A stretch of 64,000 nt of DNA from Gilliamella sp. wkB7 (lineage in GTDB: Bacteria; Pseudomonadota; Gammaproteobacteria; Enterobacterales; Orbaceae). The notes under the pieces were generated by a model. It was given only the letters and a program-made list of their open reading frames with translations. It was not told the DNA's origin and made no database searches. The stretch spans positions 868,001-932,000 of the forward strand of contig NZ_CM004509.1 of assembly GCF_001693435.1 (NCBI RefSeq). The letters run 5' to 3'. Below are positions 1-10,925 of the stretch, piece after piece. Within the stretch, counting starts at the first letter, position 1. The number at the start of each line of letters is the position of its first letter. A program made the translations under genes and the position numbers.

Positions 1-342
1 TTAGGGTTTGCATGGTTGTCTGTTGAAGGCCCATTTACTGAAATTACCTACCACGCTAAAATTTTATTAGCTTTAGTGATTAGCTTTGAAGCGTTAGGCG
101 TTGGGCTAGGATCAGCGGCATTTGTAGCTTTTATAGCAAAAACAACTAATCCCCTTTATACAGCGACACAATTTGCATTATTTACAAGTATTGCTTCTAT
201 CCCAAGAACATTAATTAATGCCACTACAGGCATTATGGTTAATTATTTAGGATGGACAACTTTCTTTGGTTTATGTACGATTCTTGCCATACCTGGTATG
301 TTACTATTATTAAAAGTTGCCCCATGGAATACAAAAGAATAG
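1..342 (+). CDS. ampG: AmpG-type muropeptide permease, C-terminal part only
   Basis: The frame is open from base 1 and ends in TAG at 340-342, so the gene starts upstream of the window. The visible ~113 residues contain three hydrophobic segments and read like the C-terminus of AmpG, the inner-membrane MFS importer of anhydro-muropeptides used in cell wall recycling; the stretch 'YTATQFALFTSIASIPR' and the following 'GWTTFF' resemble the last helices of that family. It is followed 8 bases later by a nitroreductase gene on the same strand. The family call rests on a fragment and is good but not certain. Confidence 0.75.
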   Translation, partial: LGFAWLSVEGPFTEITYHAKILLALVISFEALGVGLGSAAFVAFIAKTTNPLYTATQFALFTSIASIPRTLINATTGIMVNYLGWTTFFGLCTILAIPGMLLLLKVAPWNTKE

Positions 343-350
343 GAGAAAAC

Positions 351-1007
351 ATGGATAAATTAACACAAGCATTATATTTTCGACACGGATGTAAAAAATT
401 TGACGAAACCAAAAAGATTGATCCTGCTGAAATTGAATATATTTTAGATGCAGGTCGCTTATCCCCTTCAGCATTTGGACTTGAGCCTTGGCATTTTGTG
501 GTAGTTGACAGCCCTAAAATTAAAAGCGAATTATCTGAAGCTTGTTTTAAACAAGAGCAAGTCACCAGTTGCTCACATTATGTAATTGTACTTTATCGTA
601 AATCAAACAGTTTTTCGGTACAAAGTGAGTATTTCCGTAAGGCGATTGCACGTACGTTACCTGATCCAGATGATCAAAATTGTATTGATACTACGTGTCA
701 ATCAAGGCTCAATTTTTATGAAAATGGTTTAGCCAGCGGCCTAACCATGAATCATTCATTAGAAATGCAGGCGTATCTAGCTTGTGCCAATATGCTCACA
801 GCCGCCGCTTATCATAATATTGATTCCTGTGCGATTGGTGGATTTCAACATGATGCTGTTATTAAAATTTTAGAAAATCACATACCATCATTTAGTGGTG
901 AAAATTTCGGTGTAGCACTTTGTTTAGCATTTGGTTATCGTATCAATGAACCAACACCTAAAATACGTTGGCCACTCAAAGATATCACCACATATCTATC
1001 TGAATAA
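351..1007 (+). CDS. NAD(P)H-dependent nitroreductase-family oxidoreductase
   Basis: This 218-residue FMN-dependent nitroreductase-like protein probably reduces nitro or quinone compounds with NAD(P)H in the cytoplasm. The N-terminus 'RHGCKKFDETKKI' followed by 'LSPSAFGLEPWHFVVV' is the usual FMN-binding start of the family, and 'CAIGGFQHDAV' near residue 165 matches the second conserved block. I start it at ATG 351 because AGGAGA lies 5-10 bases upstream; an open frame extends further 5' but overlaps ampG. It directly follows ampG, so the two are probably co-transcribed. The physiological substrate cannot be read from the sequence. Confidence 0.85.
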   Translation: MDKLTQALYFRHGCKKFDETKKIDPAEIEYILDAGRLSPSAFGLEPWHFVVVDSPKIKSELSEACFKQEQVTSCSHYVIVLYRKSNSFSVQSEYFRKAIARTLPDPDDQNCIDTTCQSRLNFYENGLASGLTMNHSLEMQAYLACANMLTAAAYHNIDSCAIGGFQHDAVIKILENHIPSFSGENFGVALCLAFGYRINEPTPKIRWPLKDITTYLSE

Positions 1008-2432
<1,425 letters not shown>

Positions 2433-2446
2433 ACTAAAATATCATC

Positions 2447-4162
2447 ATGTCACTAGATAAAAAACGTCAAACTTATCTACTTGGCTGGTTGAAACAGCAT
2501 GCAAAAATGCATAAAGCAGATTTGCGTGCTTCTGCTTTAACTGGTTTTGCATTGACTTTATTGGTTATTATGCAAGCGGCTCTACTCGCTATTATTTTAC
2601 AAAAATTGATTATTGAGCAACAACATTTTGTCGATATCCTGCCTTACTTTGGTTCACTTATTATTATTTTATTAGGTAGAGCGCTGTTAATGTATGTGCG
2701 AGAAAAGATCAACTTTGCACTAGGGAAAAAGATACGAAAACAAATTCGCAATGACTTAATTAATCAACTTGAAGCTTATGGCCCTGCTTATTTAAATCAA
2801 AGTACTACGGGCGCTTGGAGTACGTTACTTATAGAGCAAGTAGAAAATCTGCATGACTTTTTTGCTCGTTATCTGCCACAAATGCGTTTAGTCAGTATCG
2901 TCCCAATTTTAATTTGCATTGCTATTTTACCGTTTAACTGGGCAGCAGCCGCTATCTTGTTATGTACTGCCCCACTGATTCCAATCTTTATGATTTTAGT
3001 TGGTATGGGCGCAGCAGATATTAACCGTCGTCATTTTAAAGCTCTGGCATATTTAAGTGGTCACTTTTTAGATCGCTTAAAAGGACTTAATACTATCCGT
3101 CTATTTAATCAAGGTGAAAAACAAACCAACGAAATTGCTCAAGCATCCGAAGACTTTCGCGTTAAAACCATGCAAGTATTAAAAATGGCTTTTTTATCCT
3201 CAGCTGTGTTGGAATTTTTTACGTCAATTTCGATCGCGATCGTAGCGGTTTATTTTGGTTTTTCGTATTTAGGTGAATTTAATTTCGGTTCATATAATGG
3301 CACTGTGACCTTATTTGCGGGTTTTTTTACGTTAATTTTAGCACCCGAATATTTTCAACCATTGCGCGATTTAGGAACTTACTACCATGCCAAAGCTGAA
3401 GCCATTGCAGCAGCGGATAATATTGAAGCTTTTTTAAGTAAAGATGTCTTGTTAAATCAAGCTTATCATGATGCCAACCCAATTCAAATCAATCAACCAT
3501 TACATACTATTGAAGCAAGTAATTTGATTGTACTGTCTAGCGAACAACAACCCATTGTTGGACCATTATCATTCACTTTACAAACACCTTTTAAATTAGC
3601 TTTAGTCGGTAAAAGTGGTGAAGGTAAAACTTCGTTAATGCAAGTTTTGCTTGGCTTTTTACCTTATCAGGGTTCGTTGAAGATTAATGGGATCGAATTT
3701 AATCAATTAGATATTACCCATTGGCAACAACAAATCAGTTGGATCGGACAGAGTCCTTATCTTATTAATGGCTCAGTACGTGAAAATATTTTATTAGGAA
3801 AACCGAATGCTTCTGATGATGAAATTGAAACTGTAATTGCCAAAACCCAGTTAGTGTCTGTTATTGATAAATTACCTCAAGGATTAGATACCCAAGTAGG
3901 TGAAGACGCAGTGCGTTTGTCAGTCGGGCAAGCACAACGTGTGGCAATCGCTCGAGCTATGCTAAAACCATGTCAGTTACTCATTCTTGATGAGCCTACG
4001 GCAAGCTTAGATAGACAAACCATGCAAAATATAGATCAGCAATATATCGCACCAAATACAATTACCATTACCCATCAAACCGATGATATGCACATTTATA
4101 ACCAAGTTTGGCAGTTAGCAGATGGTCAGTTACATTGTGATAACAAGGAGGATTTATGTTAG
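2447..4162 (+). CDS. cydD: Cysteine/glutathione ABC exporter subunit CydD
   Basis: This is one half of the heterodimeric CydDC transporter, which exports cysteine and glutathione to the periplasm and is needed to assemble cytochrome bd. The protein is 571 residues: a six-helix membrane domain (about 20-310) followed by an ATPase domain with Walker A GKSGEGKTS near 388, signature '[15 protein letters not shown]' and Walker B LLILDEPTASLD. Length and order match E. coli CydD (588). The stop overlaps the cydC start by 7 bases, implying translational coupling. Not finding a promoter in the 14-base gap suggests co-transcription with trxB. Confidence 0.95.
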   Translation: MSLDKKRQTYLLGWLKQHAKMHKADLRASALTGFALTLLVIMQAALLAIILQKLIIEQQHFVDILPYFGSLIIILLGRALLMYVREKINFALGKKIRKQIRNDLINQLEAYGPAYLNQSTTGAWSTLLIEQVENLHDFFARYLPQMRLVSIVPILICIAILPFNWAAAAILLCTAPLIPIFMILVGMGAADINRRHFKALAYLSGHFLDRLKGLNTIRLFNQGEKQTNEIAQASEDFRVKTMQVLKMAFLSSAVLEFFTSISIAIVAVYFGFSYLGEFNFGSYNGTVTLFAGFFTLILAPEYFQPLRDLGTYYHAKAEAIAAADNIEAFLSKDVLLNQAYHDANPIQINQPLHTIEASNLIVLSSEQQPIVGPLSFTLQTPFKLALVGKSGEGKTSLMQVLLGFLPYQGSLKINGIEFNQLDITHWQQQISWIGQSPYLINGSVRENILLGKPNASDDEIETVIAKTQLVSVIDKLPQGLDTQVGEDAVRLSVGQAQRVAIARAMLKPCQLLILDEPTASLDRQTMQNIDQQYIAPNTITITHQTDDMHIYNQVWQLADGQLHCDNKEDLC

Positions 4163-5799
4163 CTATATTACGTCCTTATATCGCACTGTATAAACACTAT
4201 TTTTGGCAAATTTTGTGTGGTCTATCTTTAGCGCTTTTGACTCTTTTTACTAGTGTATTTTTACTCTCTTTATCGGGTTGGTTTCTAGCTTCAACGGCAG
4301 TTGTTGGGGTTGCTGGCTTATATACTTTTAACTATATGTTACCGGCAGCGGGAGTGCGTGGGGCAGCAATTACTCGCACAGCAGCACGCTATATGGAACG
4401 CTTGGTGGATCATAATACGACATTTAAGATCTTGGCCTATTTAAGGACATTAGCATTTCGTAAGATTTTACCACTGAGTGCCAATCAGTTAGCTCAATAT
4501 CAAAGAGCCGATTTACTTAACCGCTTTATTGTTGATATTGATGCGCTGGATCATCTTTATCTCAAACTGTTTTCGCCTATTGTGACCGCTTTGCTCACGA
4601 TTGGTATAATCTTTATTGTGCTAAGTAATATCAATCTACCAGTAGCGCTTGTTATCACTATTATTCTGACCCTTACTTTATTAGTCATACCCGTTATTTT
4701 TTACCAAGCTGGAAAAGAACTGGGCAAGAACTTAGCAAAGCAACAAAGTGAATATCGCTTATTACTGATCAATTATTTACAAGGACAAGCTGAACTTACC
4801 CTTTTCAATGCTCAATCACGTTATCGTCACAAACTGGATGAACTGGAAACAAATTGGCTTCGTAATCAACAGCAGCAATCAACTTTAATGGCACTTTCAA
4901 GTGCATTAGTATTATTGATCGCTGGCTTTTTAACTCTATTGATTCTTTGGTTAATTACGCAATATACCCTTTCTCCTTTAGTTGCCTTATTTGTATTTGT
5001 GAGTCTTGCCAGTGCCGAAATTCTAGCACCAATTCCTGGCGCTTTTATCTTTTTAGGGCAAGTGTTAACCTCCGCTACGCGCACAACAGCAATTTTTAAT
5101 CAAACACCTGATATTAAATTTATCTCGGAAAGCGAAAGCAAAAAAGTTGATTTAAGTTCAGCAACGCTACAATTTGAAAACATCAATTTTAGTTATCCCA
5201 ATCAACCTTTCGCGGTATTAACAGATTTTTCGTTAACGGTTAATCAAGGAGAACATATTGGATTAATTGGAAAAACTGGATGCGGTAAATCAACATTATT
5301 AAATCTTGTTAATCGCGCTTGGGAACCCACATCAGGCAATATCTATTTTAATGACACACCATTGAATCAATTGGACGAAAAAACCTTACGACAGGCGATT
5401 GCTATGGTGCCACAAGTTATTGCAATTTTTAGTGATACCTTAAGGCAAAACTTGTTGATAGGCAATGCACAAGCTACTGAGCAACAACTTATTGAAGTCT
5501 TAAAACAAGTTGAACTTGAAAAATTGTTAAATACAGATCAAGGTTTGAATTTGCCTATCGGTCAAGGTGGTCGCGCTTTATCGGGTGGGGAAATTCGTCG
5601 TATCGGTATTGCCCGAGCTTTACTGCACAACTCTCCACTCATTTTGATGGATGAACCAACAGAAAGCCTTGATCAGCAGACCGAGCAACAAATTATTCAA
5701 TTAATCAAACAAACTTGTAAAAATAAAACGTTAATTATGGTTACCCATCGTTTAACGGATAATCCATTATTTGATAGAGTAATTTCTCTTAATGGTTGA
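4156..5799 (+). CDS. cydC: Cysteine/glutathione ABC exporter subunit CydC
   Basis: This is the second half of the CydDC exporter, 547 residues: a membrane domain with about six helices (15-310), then an ATPase domain with GKTGCGKST near 375, signature LSGGEIRRIGIARAL, and Walker B LILMDEPTESLD. The ATG lies within the cydD 3' end behind AAGGAGG (4145-4151), a strong ribosome binding site. With trxB and cydD it forms a thiol redox operon: cytoplasmic thioredoxin reduction and export of reductant to the periplasm. Confidence 0.95.
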   Translation: MLAILRPYIALYKHYFWQILCGLSLALLTLFTSVFLLSLSGWFLASTAVVGVAGLYTFNYMLPAAGVRGAAITRTAARYMERLVDHNTTFKILAYLRTLAFRKILPLSANQLAQYQRADLLNRFIVDIDALDHLYLKLFSPIVTALLTIGIIFIVLSNINLPVALVITIILTLTLLVIPVIFYQAGKELGKNLAKQQSEYRLLLINYLQGQAELTLFNAQSRYRHKLDELETNWLRNQQQQSTLMALSSALVLLIAGFLTLLILWLITQYTLSPLVALFVFVSLASAEILAPIPGAFIFLGQVLTSATRTTAIFNQTPDIKFISESESKKVDLSSATLQFENINFSYPNQPFAVLTDFSLTVNQGEHIGLIGKTGCGKSTLLNLVNRAWEPTSGNIYFNDTPLNQLDEKTLRQAIAMVPQVIAIFSDTLRQNLLIGNAQATEQQLIEVLKQVELEKLLNTDQGLNLPIGQGGRALSGGEIRRIGIARALLHNSPLILMDEPTESLDQQTEQQIIQLIKQTCKNKTLIMVTHRLTDNPLFDRVISLNG

Positions 5800-5846
5800 A
5801 TTAATGAAATAATTTTTACTCAAACGTATAGTGAATCTGAAACTTC

Positions 5847-5876
5847 TTGACAAAATATACAAGGTCAATGTTATCT
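5847..5876 (+). promoter_or_regulatory. Candidate sigma-70 promoter for rsfS
   Basis: TTGACA at 5847-5852 is followed after 18 bases by TTATCT at 5871-5876 (TGTTAT two bases earlier is an alternative). It sits 64 bases before the rsfS start and after the cydC stop, so it could start the rsfS-rlmH-ybeY transcript. The -35 is a perfect consensus; the -10 is ambiguous. Confidence 0.45.
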
Positions 5877-5939
5877 TCACCGTTATTTTTTAAAAATATG
5901 ATATACTGATGCTTTAATTTTTATGATAGAGAGATTATT

Positions 5940-6254
5940 TTGCAACAGTCGTTACAAGATTTTATTATCGATAAGATTGATGATCTAAAAGGCAAAGACA
6001 TTGTTACCTTAGATGTGCGTGGTAAATCAAGCATTACCGATTATATGATTGTCTGTACGGGCACTTCAATCCGTCATGTCTCATCCATTGCTGAGCATTT
6101 ACTTGATGAAGCGAAAAAACATGGGCTTCTTGTTCTAGGTAGCGAGGGAAAAAATGATGCTGATTGGGTAGTGGTTGATATGGATTCAGTCATTGTACAT
6201 ATTATGCAAGAAGAAACCCGTCAACTTTACGAACTCGAAAAACTTTGGAGTTAG
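5940..6254 (+). CDS. rsfS: Ribosomal silencing factor RsfS
   Basis: This 104-residue protein binds ribosomal protein L14 and blocks 30S-50S joining when nutrients are short. It aligns closely with E. coli RsfS along its whole length: '[18 protein letters not shown]', '[14 protein letters not shown]', 'ADWVVVDM' and the terminal '[13 protein letters not shown]'. The only sensible start is TTG at 5940, weakly preceded by GAGAG; no ATG gives the family N-terminus. It is 4 bases from rlmH, the conserved rsfS-rlmH pair. Confidence 0.95.
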   Translation: MQQSLQDFIIDKIDDLKGKDIVTLDVRGKSSITDYMIVCTGTSIRHVSSIAEHLLDEAKKHGLLVLGSEGKNDADWVVVDMDSVIVHIMQEETRQLYELEKLWS

Positions 6255-6258
6255 CGGC

Positions 6259-6729
6259 GTGAAGATACAGCTTATCGCTGTTGGCAACAAAATGTCAAGT
6301 TGGGTTACCACTGCTTTTGAAGATTATCGTTCGCGCTTCCCTAAAGATATGCCACTAGAACTTATCGAAATTCCAGCTGGAAAACGAACTAAAAATGCAG
6401 ATATTGCCCGAATTTTAGATAAAGAAGGCGAACAAATGTTAGCAAATTGCGGTAAAGGCAACTGCATTATCACATTAGATATTCCTGGTAAACCTTATAC
6501 TACGCATAATTTAGCACAACAGTTAGAACGTTGGAAAACCGATGGTCGTGATGTGAGCTTGCTTATTGGGGGGCCTGAAGGCTTATCTCCTGCTTGTAAA
6601 GCGGCAGCACAGCAGAGCTGGTCGCTGTCGCCTCTTACGCTTCCTCATCCTTTAGTGCGTGTCATTGTCGCAGAAAGCCTTTATCGAGCATGGAGCTTAA
6701 CCACTAACCATCCTTATCATCGTGAATAA
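6259..6729 (+). CDS. rlmH: 23S rRNA pseudouridine-1915 N3-methyltransferase RlmH
   Basis: RlmH is a small SPOUT-fold methyltransferase that modifies pseudouridine 1915 of 23S rRNA in the 70S ribosome. The GTG at 6259 gives a 156-residue protein starting VKIQLIAVG, in line with E. coli RlmH (155). SPOUT-knot motifs are plain: '[17 protein letters not shown]' near 105 and '[18 protein letters not shown]' near 130, ending NHPYHRE. The start lies 4 bases after rsfS stops. In E. coli this pair is followed by mrdA; here ybeY follows. Confidence 0.96.
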   Translation: MKIQLIAVGNKMSSWVTTAFEDYRSRFPKDMPLELIEIPAGKRTKNADIARILDKEGEQMLANCGKGNCIITLDIPGKPYTTHNLAQQLERWKTDGRDVSLLIGGPEGLSPACKAAAQQSWSLSPLTLPHPLVRVIVAESLYRAWSLTTNHPYHRE

Positions 6730-6752
6730 ATAAATTAGGTAAACACAGTAAA

Positions 6753-7220
6753 ATGAGTGCAATTATTTTAGATTTGCAAATAGCTACAGACGATAACCAA
6801 AATTTGCCAACTGAAGAACAAATTACGCAATGGTTAAACGTGATTTTGCCTCAATTTATGGATAATGCTGAAATCACTATCCGAATTGTGGATGAACAAG
6901 AAAGCCAGCAGTTAAATAATACATACCGCCACAAAGATAAACCCACCAATGTACTCTCTTTTCCATTTGAATCACCGATTGAAATTGAAGTACCACTGTT
7001 GGGTGATTTGATTATTTGCAAACAAGTGGTGGAAGCTGAAGCGAAAGAACAAGATAAATCGTTAACTTCACATTGGGCACATATGATCGTGCATGGTTGT
7101 TTGCATCTATTAGGATATGATCATATCCTTGACGAAGAAGCCGAAGAAATGGAAAATATCGAAATTGATATAATGCAACAGCTAGGATTTAATAATCCAT
7201 ATCAACCGATTGACGAATAA
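6753..7220 (+). CDS. ybeY: Endoribonuclease YbeY (16S rRNA maturation)
   Basis: YbeY is a zinc-dependent single-strand endoribonuclease acting in 16S rRNA 3' maturation and 70S quality control. The metal-binding H-x3-H-x5-H motif is present as [11 protein letters not shown] near residue 115, and the family block '[17 protein letters not shown]' is near 52. It is 155 residues, the usual length. In E. coli the gene follows ybeZ (phoH-like); here no ybeZ precedes it and rlmH is 23 bases upstream, so two operons found apart in E. coli are joined in this genome. Confidence 0.95.
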   Translation: MSAIILDLQIATDDNQNLPTEEQITQWLNVILPQFMDNAEITIRIVDEQESQQLNNTYRHKDKPTNVLSFPFESPIEIEVPLLGDLIICKQVVEAEAKEQDKSLTSHWAHMIVHGCLHLLGYDHILDEEAEEMENIEIDIMQQLGFNNPYQPIDE

Positions 7221-7225
7221 CTGTG

Positions 7226-7254
7226 TTCAGTTATCATCATTAATGATAACTGAA
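7226..7254. other. Perfect 12-bp hairpin between ybeY and corC
   Basis: TTCAGTTATCAT (7226-7237) pairs perfectly with ATGATAACTGAA (7243-7254) around a CATTA loop. No T-run follows on either strand, so it is unlikely to be a strong intrinsic terminator. It may instead attenuate or process the mRNA between ybeY and corC-lnt. Confidence 0.6.
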
Positions 7255-7302
7255 CTGAAGTAAAAATAATTAAATACAATAAATTAGTAAAGGAAAAAGC
7301 AA

Positions 7303-8166
7303 ATGAGCGATGATAATCCCCGGAGACCCAAAAAAGGGTTTGCCTTATGGTTAAGTCAGTTATTTCATTCAGAACCCAAAGATAAAGAAGAACTGATTGA
7401 AGTTATACGCGAAGCTGAAGAAAACGAACTTATCGATCCAGACACACTTGATATGATTGAAGGCGTCATGGATATAGCCGAACAACGCATTCGCGATATT
7501 ATGATCCCCCGCTCACAAATTGTTACTATCAAAGACAATTATTCACTTGATCAATGCTTAGATATTATTTCTGAACATGGTCACTCTCGTTATCCTGTAA
7601 TTAGTGAAGATAGAGACCACATTGAAGGTGTGTTACTGGCGAAAGATTTACTCATATTTATCCGCCAAGGTATTGACGATTTCGATTTAAAAAAGATACT
7701 ACGACCAACAGTTATTGTGCCGGAAAGTAAACGTGTTGATCATATGTTAAAAGAGTTTCGTATGCAACGTTACCATATGGCAATAGCGATTGATGAATTT
7801 GGTGGAGTATCAGGTCTTGTCACAATTGAAGATATTTTAGAGCTCATTGTAGGTGATATTGAAGATGAATATGATGAAGTTGAAGATCGGGATGTTCGTC
7901 GCTTATCTCCTTTGGTTTACACCGTACGTGCGCTCACGCCAGTAGAAGAATTTAACGAAATTTTTGCGACACATTTTAGTGATGACGAAATGGATACGAT
8001 TGGTGGTTTGGTAATGCAACATTTTGGTCGCTTACCTTTACGAGGTGAAAGTATAATCATTGACGGTTATCAATTTAAGGTAACCATAGCCGATAAAAGA
8101 CGTATCATCCAACTGCATGTAACTATTCCTGAAGATGCCACAGTGCCTAATTTAGAGTTGCCATAA
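7303..8166 (+). CDS. corC: CorC/YbeX, CBS-domain magnesium/cobalt homeostasis protein
   Basis: This 287-residue cytosolic protein has paired CBS domains (about 65-190, starting '[11 protein letters not shown]') and a C-terminal CorC/HlyC transporter-associated domain ('[19 protein letters not shown]', near 238). It matches E. coli YbeX/CorC (292), linked to Mg2+/Co2+ homeostasis and genetically to ribosome maturation. AAAGGAAAAAGC precedes the ATG. Its stop is one base from the lnt start, the conserved ybeX-lnt coupling. Confidence 0.93.
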   Translation: MSDDNPRRPKKGFALWLSQLFHSEPKDKEELIEVIREAEENELIDPDTLDMIEGVMDIAEQRIRDIMIPRSQIVTIKDNYSLDQCLDIISEHGHSRYPVISEDRDHIEGVLLAKDLLIFIRQGIDDFDLKKILRPTVIVPESKRVDHMLKEFRMQRYHMAIAIDEFGGVSGLVTIEDILELIVGDIEDEYDEVEDRDVRRLSPLVYTVRALTPVEEFNEIFATHFSDDEMDTIGGLVMQHFGRLPLRGESIIIDGYQFKVTIADKRRIIQLHVTIPEDATVPNLELP

Positions 8167-8167
8167 C

Positions 8168-9709
8168 ATGCTCAAATATCTACTATTAAGTTTTATTTAC
8201 GGTTGCATCGCTGTTTTTAGTTATGCACCCTTTCATATTTGGCCTTTAGCATTTATCTCTTTTGCTGGCCTATTATGGCTTATTGCCAATAAAACTAAAA
8301 AACAAGCAATGTTATTAGGATTGAGTTGGGGTATTAGTTATTTTACCTCAGGAGTCCATTGGGTTTATATCAGTATTAAACAATATGGGGAACTACCTAC
8401 ACCTATTGCAATGGTGATACTAGGCTTTCTGATCCTATATTTGTCACTTTACCCGATGTTATTTGCTTTTTTACTTAGAAATGCAGATCGTTTAGCACCT
8501 CAATTTTCATTCAAGCAATTGGCGTTAGCTGCACCTATCTTATGGCAATGTACTGAATTTTTACGAGGTTACATTTTAACGGGTTTTTCCTGGTTACAAC
8601 TTGGTTATAGCCAACTTGATAGCCCATTGCGAGCCTATTTTCCTATCGTTGGTATAGATGGTGTTAATTTGCTAACTTGTTTTTTATGTGGACTGGCCAT
8701 TTACAGTTTATATAAAATTAAGCAACATCAATCCCAAAAGCACGCGCTTGGTGCAATAATTGCACTATTAACGATCTTCATTGCACCAATTTTATTCAAA
8801 GATAAAAACTGGACCGAGGTTGATCATCATCGTATAGCGAATTTTTCATTAATTCAGGGCAATATTCCACAAACTTTAAGGTGGAGCAATGAACAATTAA
8901 ATAATACTTTAGAAACCTATTATCAACTTACTCAACAAAATTTTGGTAAAGACAAAATTATAATATGGTCAGAAGCCAGCATTACAGATTTTGAAACCAA
9001 TCAACAACCTTTTTTATATTATTTAGATAACCAAGCAAGAGCGAATGATTCTGAAATTGCCGTTGGTATTATTGATTATCGTTTTAATGAGACAGACAAT
9101 CGAAATAAAGGTAATATTTATAATTCGTTAATTGTATTGGGCGAAAAAGAACCCTATCAATACCCAACAGCTCATCGTTATCAAAAACATCATTTAGTAC
9201 CATTTGGTGAATTTACACCATTTGAATCTTTACTAGAACCGATTACTGAACTGCTTAATATTCCAATGTCTTCAATGAAAGCAGGCGATGAAAAACAGCC
9301 CCAATTAACCATGAAAGGGTTTAAATTCACAACAGCTATCTGTTATGAAGTAATTTTATCCGATCTTATATGGGAAAACTTTAAACCTGATACTGATTTT
9401 TTACTCACTGTCTCGAATGATGCTTGGTTTGGTGATAGCATTGGTCCAAAACAGCATTTGCAAATGGCACAAGCTAGAGCATTAGAGTTTGGTCGTCCAT
9501 TAATTCGCAGCACCAATAATGGTATTACCGCAATAATTAACGAGCAAGGCAGAATCATAAAACAGATTCCGGCATTTACCGCCGATGTTTTAAATGCCAG
9601 TCTATCTCCGACCACTGGCCTAACTCCTTATGCTAAATGGGGAAATAAACCTTATTTATTGTTCATGATATTAATGTGTATTTCCATATTTATAAAAAGA
9701 CGTTCATAA
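8168..9709 (+). CDS. lnt: Apolipoprotein N-acyltransferase
   Basis: Lnt adds the third acyl chain to the N-terminal cysteine of lipoproteins at the periplasmic face of the inner membrane. The 513-residue protein has about six N-terminal membrane helices (1-215), a periplasmic nitrilase (CN-hydrolase) domain with the triad regions 'IIWSEASI' (Glu), 'RYQKHHLVPFGEFTPF' (Lys) and 'TAICYEVILSD' (Cys), then a final helix. Length equals the E. coli enzyme (512). It is transcribed with corC. Confidence 0.96.
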   Translation: MLKYLLLSFIYGCIAVFSYAPFHIWPLAFISFAGLLWLIANKTKKQAMLLGLSWGISYFTSGVHWVYISIKQYGELPTPIAMVILGFLILYLSLYPMLFAFLLRNADRLAPQFSFKQLALAAPILWQCTEFLRGYILTGFSWLQLGYSQLDSPLRAYFPIVGIDGVNLLTCFLCGLAIYSLYKIKQHQSQKHALGAIIALLTIFIAPILFKDKNWTEVDHHRIANFSLIQGNIPQTLRWSNEQLNNTLETYYQLTQQNFGKDKIIIWSEASITDFETNQQPFLYYLDNQARANDSEIAVGIIDYRFNETDNRNKGNIYNSLIVLGEKEPYQYPTAHRYQKHHLVPFGEFTPFESLLEPITELLNIPMSSMKAGDEKQPQLTMKGFKFTTAICYEVILSDLIWENFKPDTDFLLTVSNDAWFGDSIGPKQHLQMAQARALEFGRPLIRSTNNGITAIINEQGRIIKQIPAFTADVLNASLSPTTGLTPYAKWGNKPYLLFMILMCISIFIKRRS

Positions 9710-9936
9710 TTTACGATAGTGGCATAAATATTGCTTAAATATATCTAGTTTCAAATAAAATCATGTGCAGAAATAATTGCTTATAAAGCATAATTATAGC
9801 TGCGCATTTGGAGCCAATGATATATAAATAAACAGTAAAAAGTACTTTTATGATAAAAAATAAGTTATAATATACGCCCTTTGTAAAAATATTAAATAAA
9901 TTTAATATGATACAAATTAAACAGTAGGAGACGAGA

Positions 9937-10845
9937 ATGAACAAAAAGACAAAATTAACCAAATTAGTTTTATCACTTGCAATGTTAGGTCTAATGACTG
10001 GTTCGGCATTAGCTGAAGAACTTACTGGCACGTTAGCTAAAATTAAAGAAAGTGGTGTTATTGTTGTTGGTCATCGTGAATCTTCTATTCCATTTTCCTA
10101 CTATGGCGATAAGCAAGAAGTGATTGGCTATTCACAAGATTATTCTAATCTAATCGTAGATGCAGTAAAAAAAGAGTTAAACTTACCTGACCTTAAAGTA
10201 AAATATTTACCAGTTACTTCTAAGACGCGTATTCAACTCCTTAACAACTATACTTACGATTTTGAATGTGGTTCAACTACTAACAATCTTGAACGCCAAA
10301 AAACAGTTGGTTTTTCAAACAGCATCTTTATTGTAGGTACGCGCTTTTTAGTTAAAGCGGACAGTAATATCAATAGTATTGAAGATTTAAAAGGCAAAAA
10401 TGTAGTAACGACGGCTGGCACTACTTCTGAAATCCGTTTAAATCAAATCAACAATAAAGAAAATTTAGGTATCCGGATCATTACCCCAAAAGATCATGGT
10501 GATGCATTTAATTCACTTGAAACTGGTCGTGCTGCTGCATTTTTAATGGATGATGCTTTATTGGCTGGTGAACGTTCACGTGCAATTAATCCTGCTGAGT
10601 GGAAAATTGTTGGTGAACCTTTATCTTATGAATCTTACGGTTGTATGTTAAGAAAGGGTGACACTCAATTTAAACAACTTATGGACAACGCCATTGCTGA
10701 AGCCCAAAAATCAGGAAAAGCATTAGAGTCTTATAACAAATGGTTCACTCAACCAGTACCACCAAAAGGTGCAAATATGGAACTTGAAATTTCACCGAAA
10801 ATGGTTGAGCTTTTTGCAAACCCTAACGATAAAGCATTAGATTAA
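9937..10845 (+). CDS. gltI: Glutamate/aspartate periplasmic binding protein
   Basis: This 302-residue solute-binding protein, the same length as E. coli GltI, delivers glutamate/aspartate to the GltJKL importer. A Sec signal peptide (MNKKTKLTKLVLSLAMLGL..., probable cleavage after SALA near residue 26) precedes the family 3 binding fold: 'GVIVVGHRESSIPFSYYG', 'DFECGSTTNN', and 'TAGTTSEIRLNQI'. AGGAG lies at 9926-9930. A TATAAT at 9866-9871 may be the -10, with a poor -35. It is the first gene of gltIJKL. Confidence 0.94.
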   Translation: MNKKTKLTKLVLSLAMLGLMTGSALAEELTGTLAKIKESGVIVVGHRESSIPFSYYGDKQEVIGYSQDYSNLIVDAVKKELNLPDLKVKYLPVTSKTRIQLLNNYTYDFECGSTTNNLERQKTVGFSNSIFIVGTRFLVKADSNINSIEDLKGKNVVTTAGTTSEIRLNQINNKENLGIRIITPKDHGDAFNSLETGRAAAFLMDDALLAGERSRAINPAEWKIVGEPLSYESYGCMLRKGDTQFKQLMDNAIAEAQKSGKALESYNKWFTQPVPPKGANMELEISPKMVELFANPNDKALD

Positions 10846-10868
10846 TACTTTTCTTATCTTTCTAATCC

Positions 10869-10898
10869 ATGTACTAAATGCCGTAGCATTTAGTACAT
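10869..10898. other. Intercistronic 13-bp hairpin between gltI and gltJ
   Basis: ATGTACTAAATGC (10869-10881) pairs perfectly with GCATTTAGTACAT (10886-10898) around a CGTA loop, with no T-run. A stable stem just after the binding-protein gene is the arrangement known from other amino-acid ABC operons, where it stabilises the upstream message and lowers expression of the membrane subunits. That role here is inference. Confidence 0.65.
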
Positions 10899-10925
10899 AA
10901 TCTAAATTAGTGAATTAAATATATT

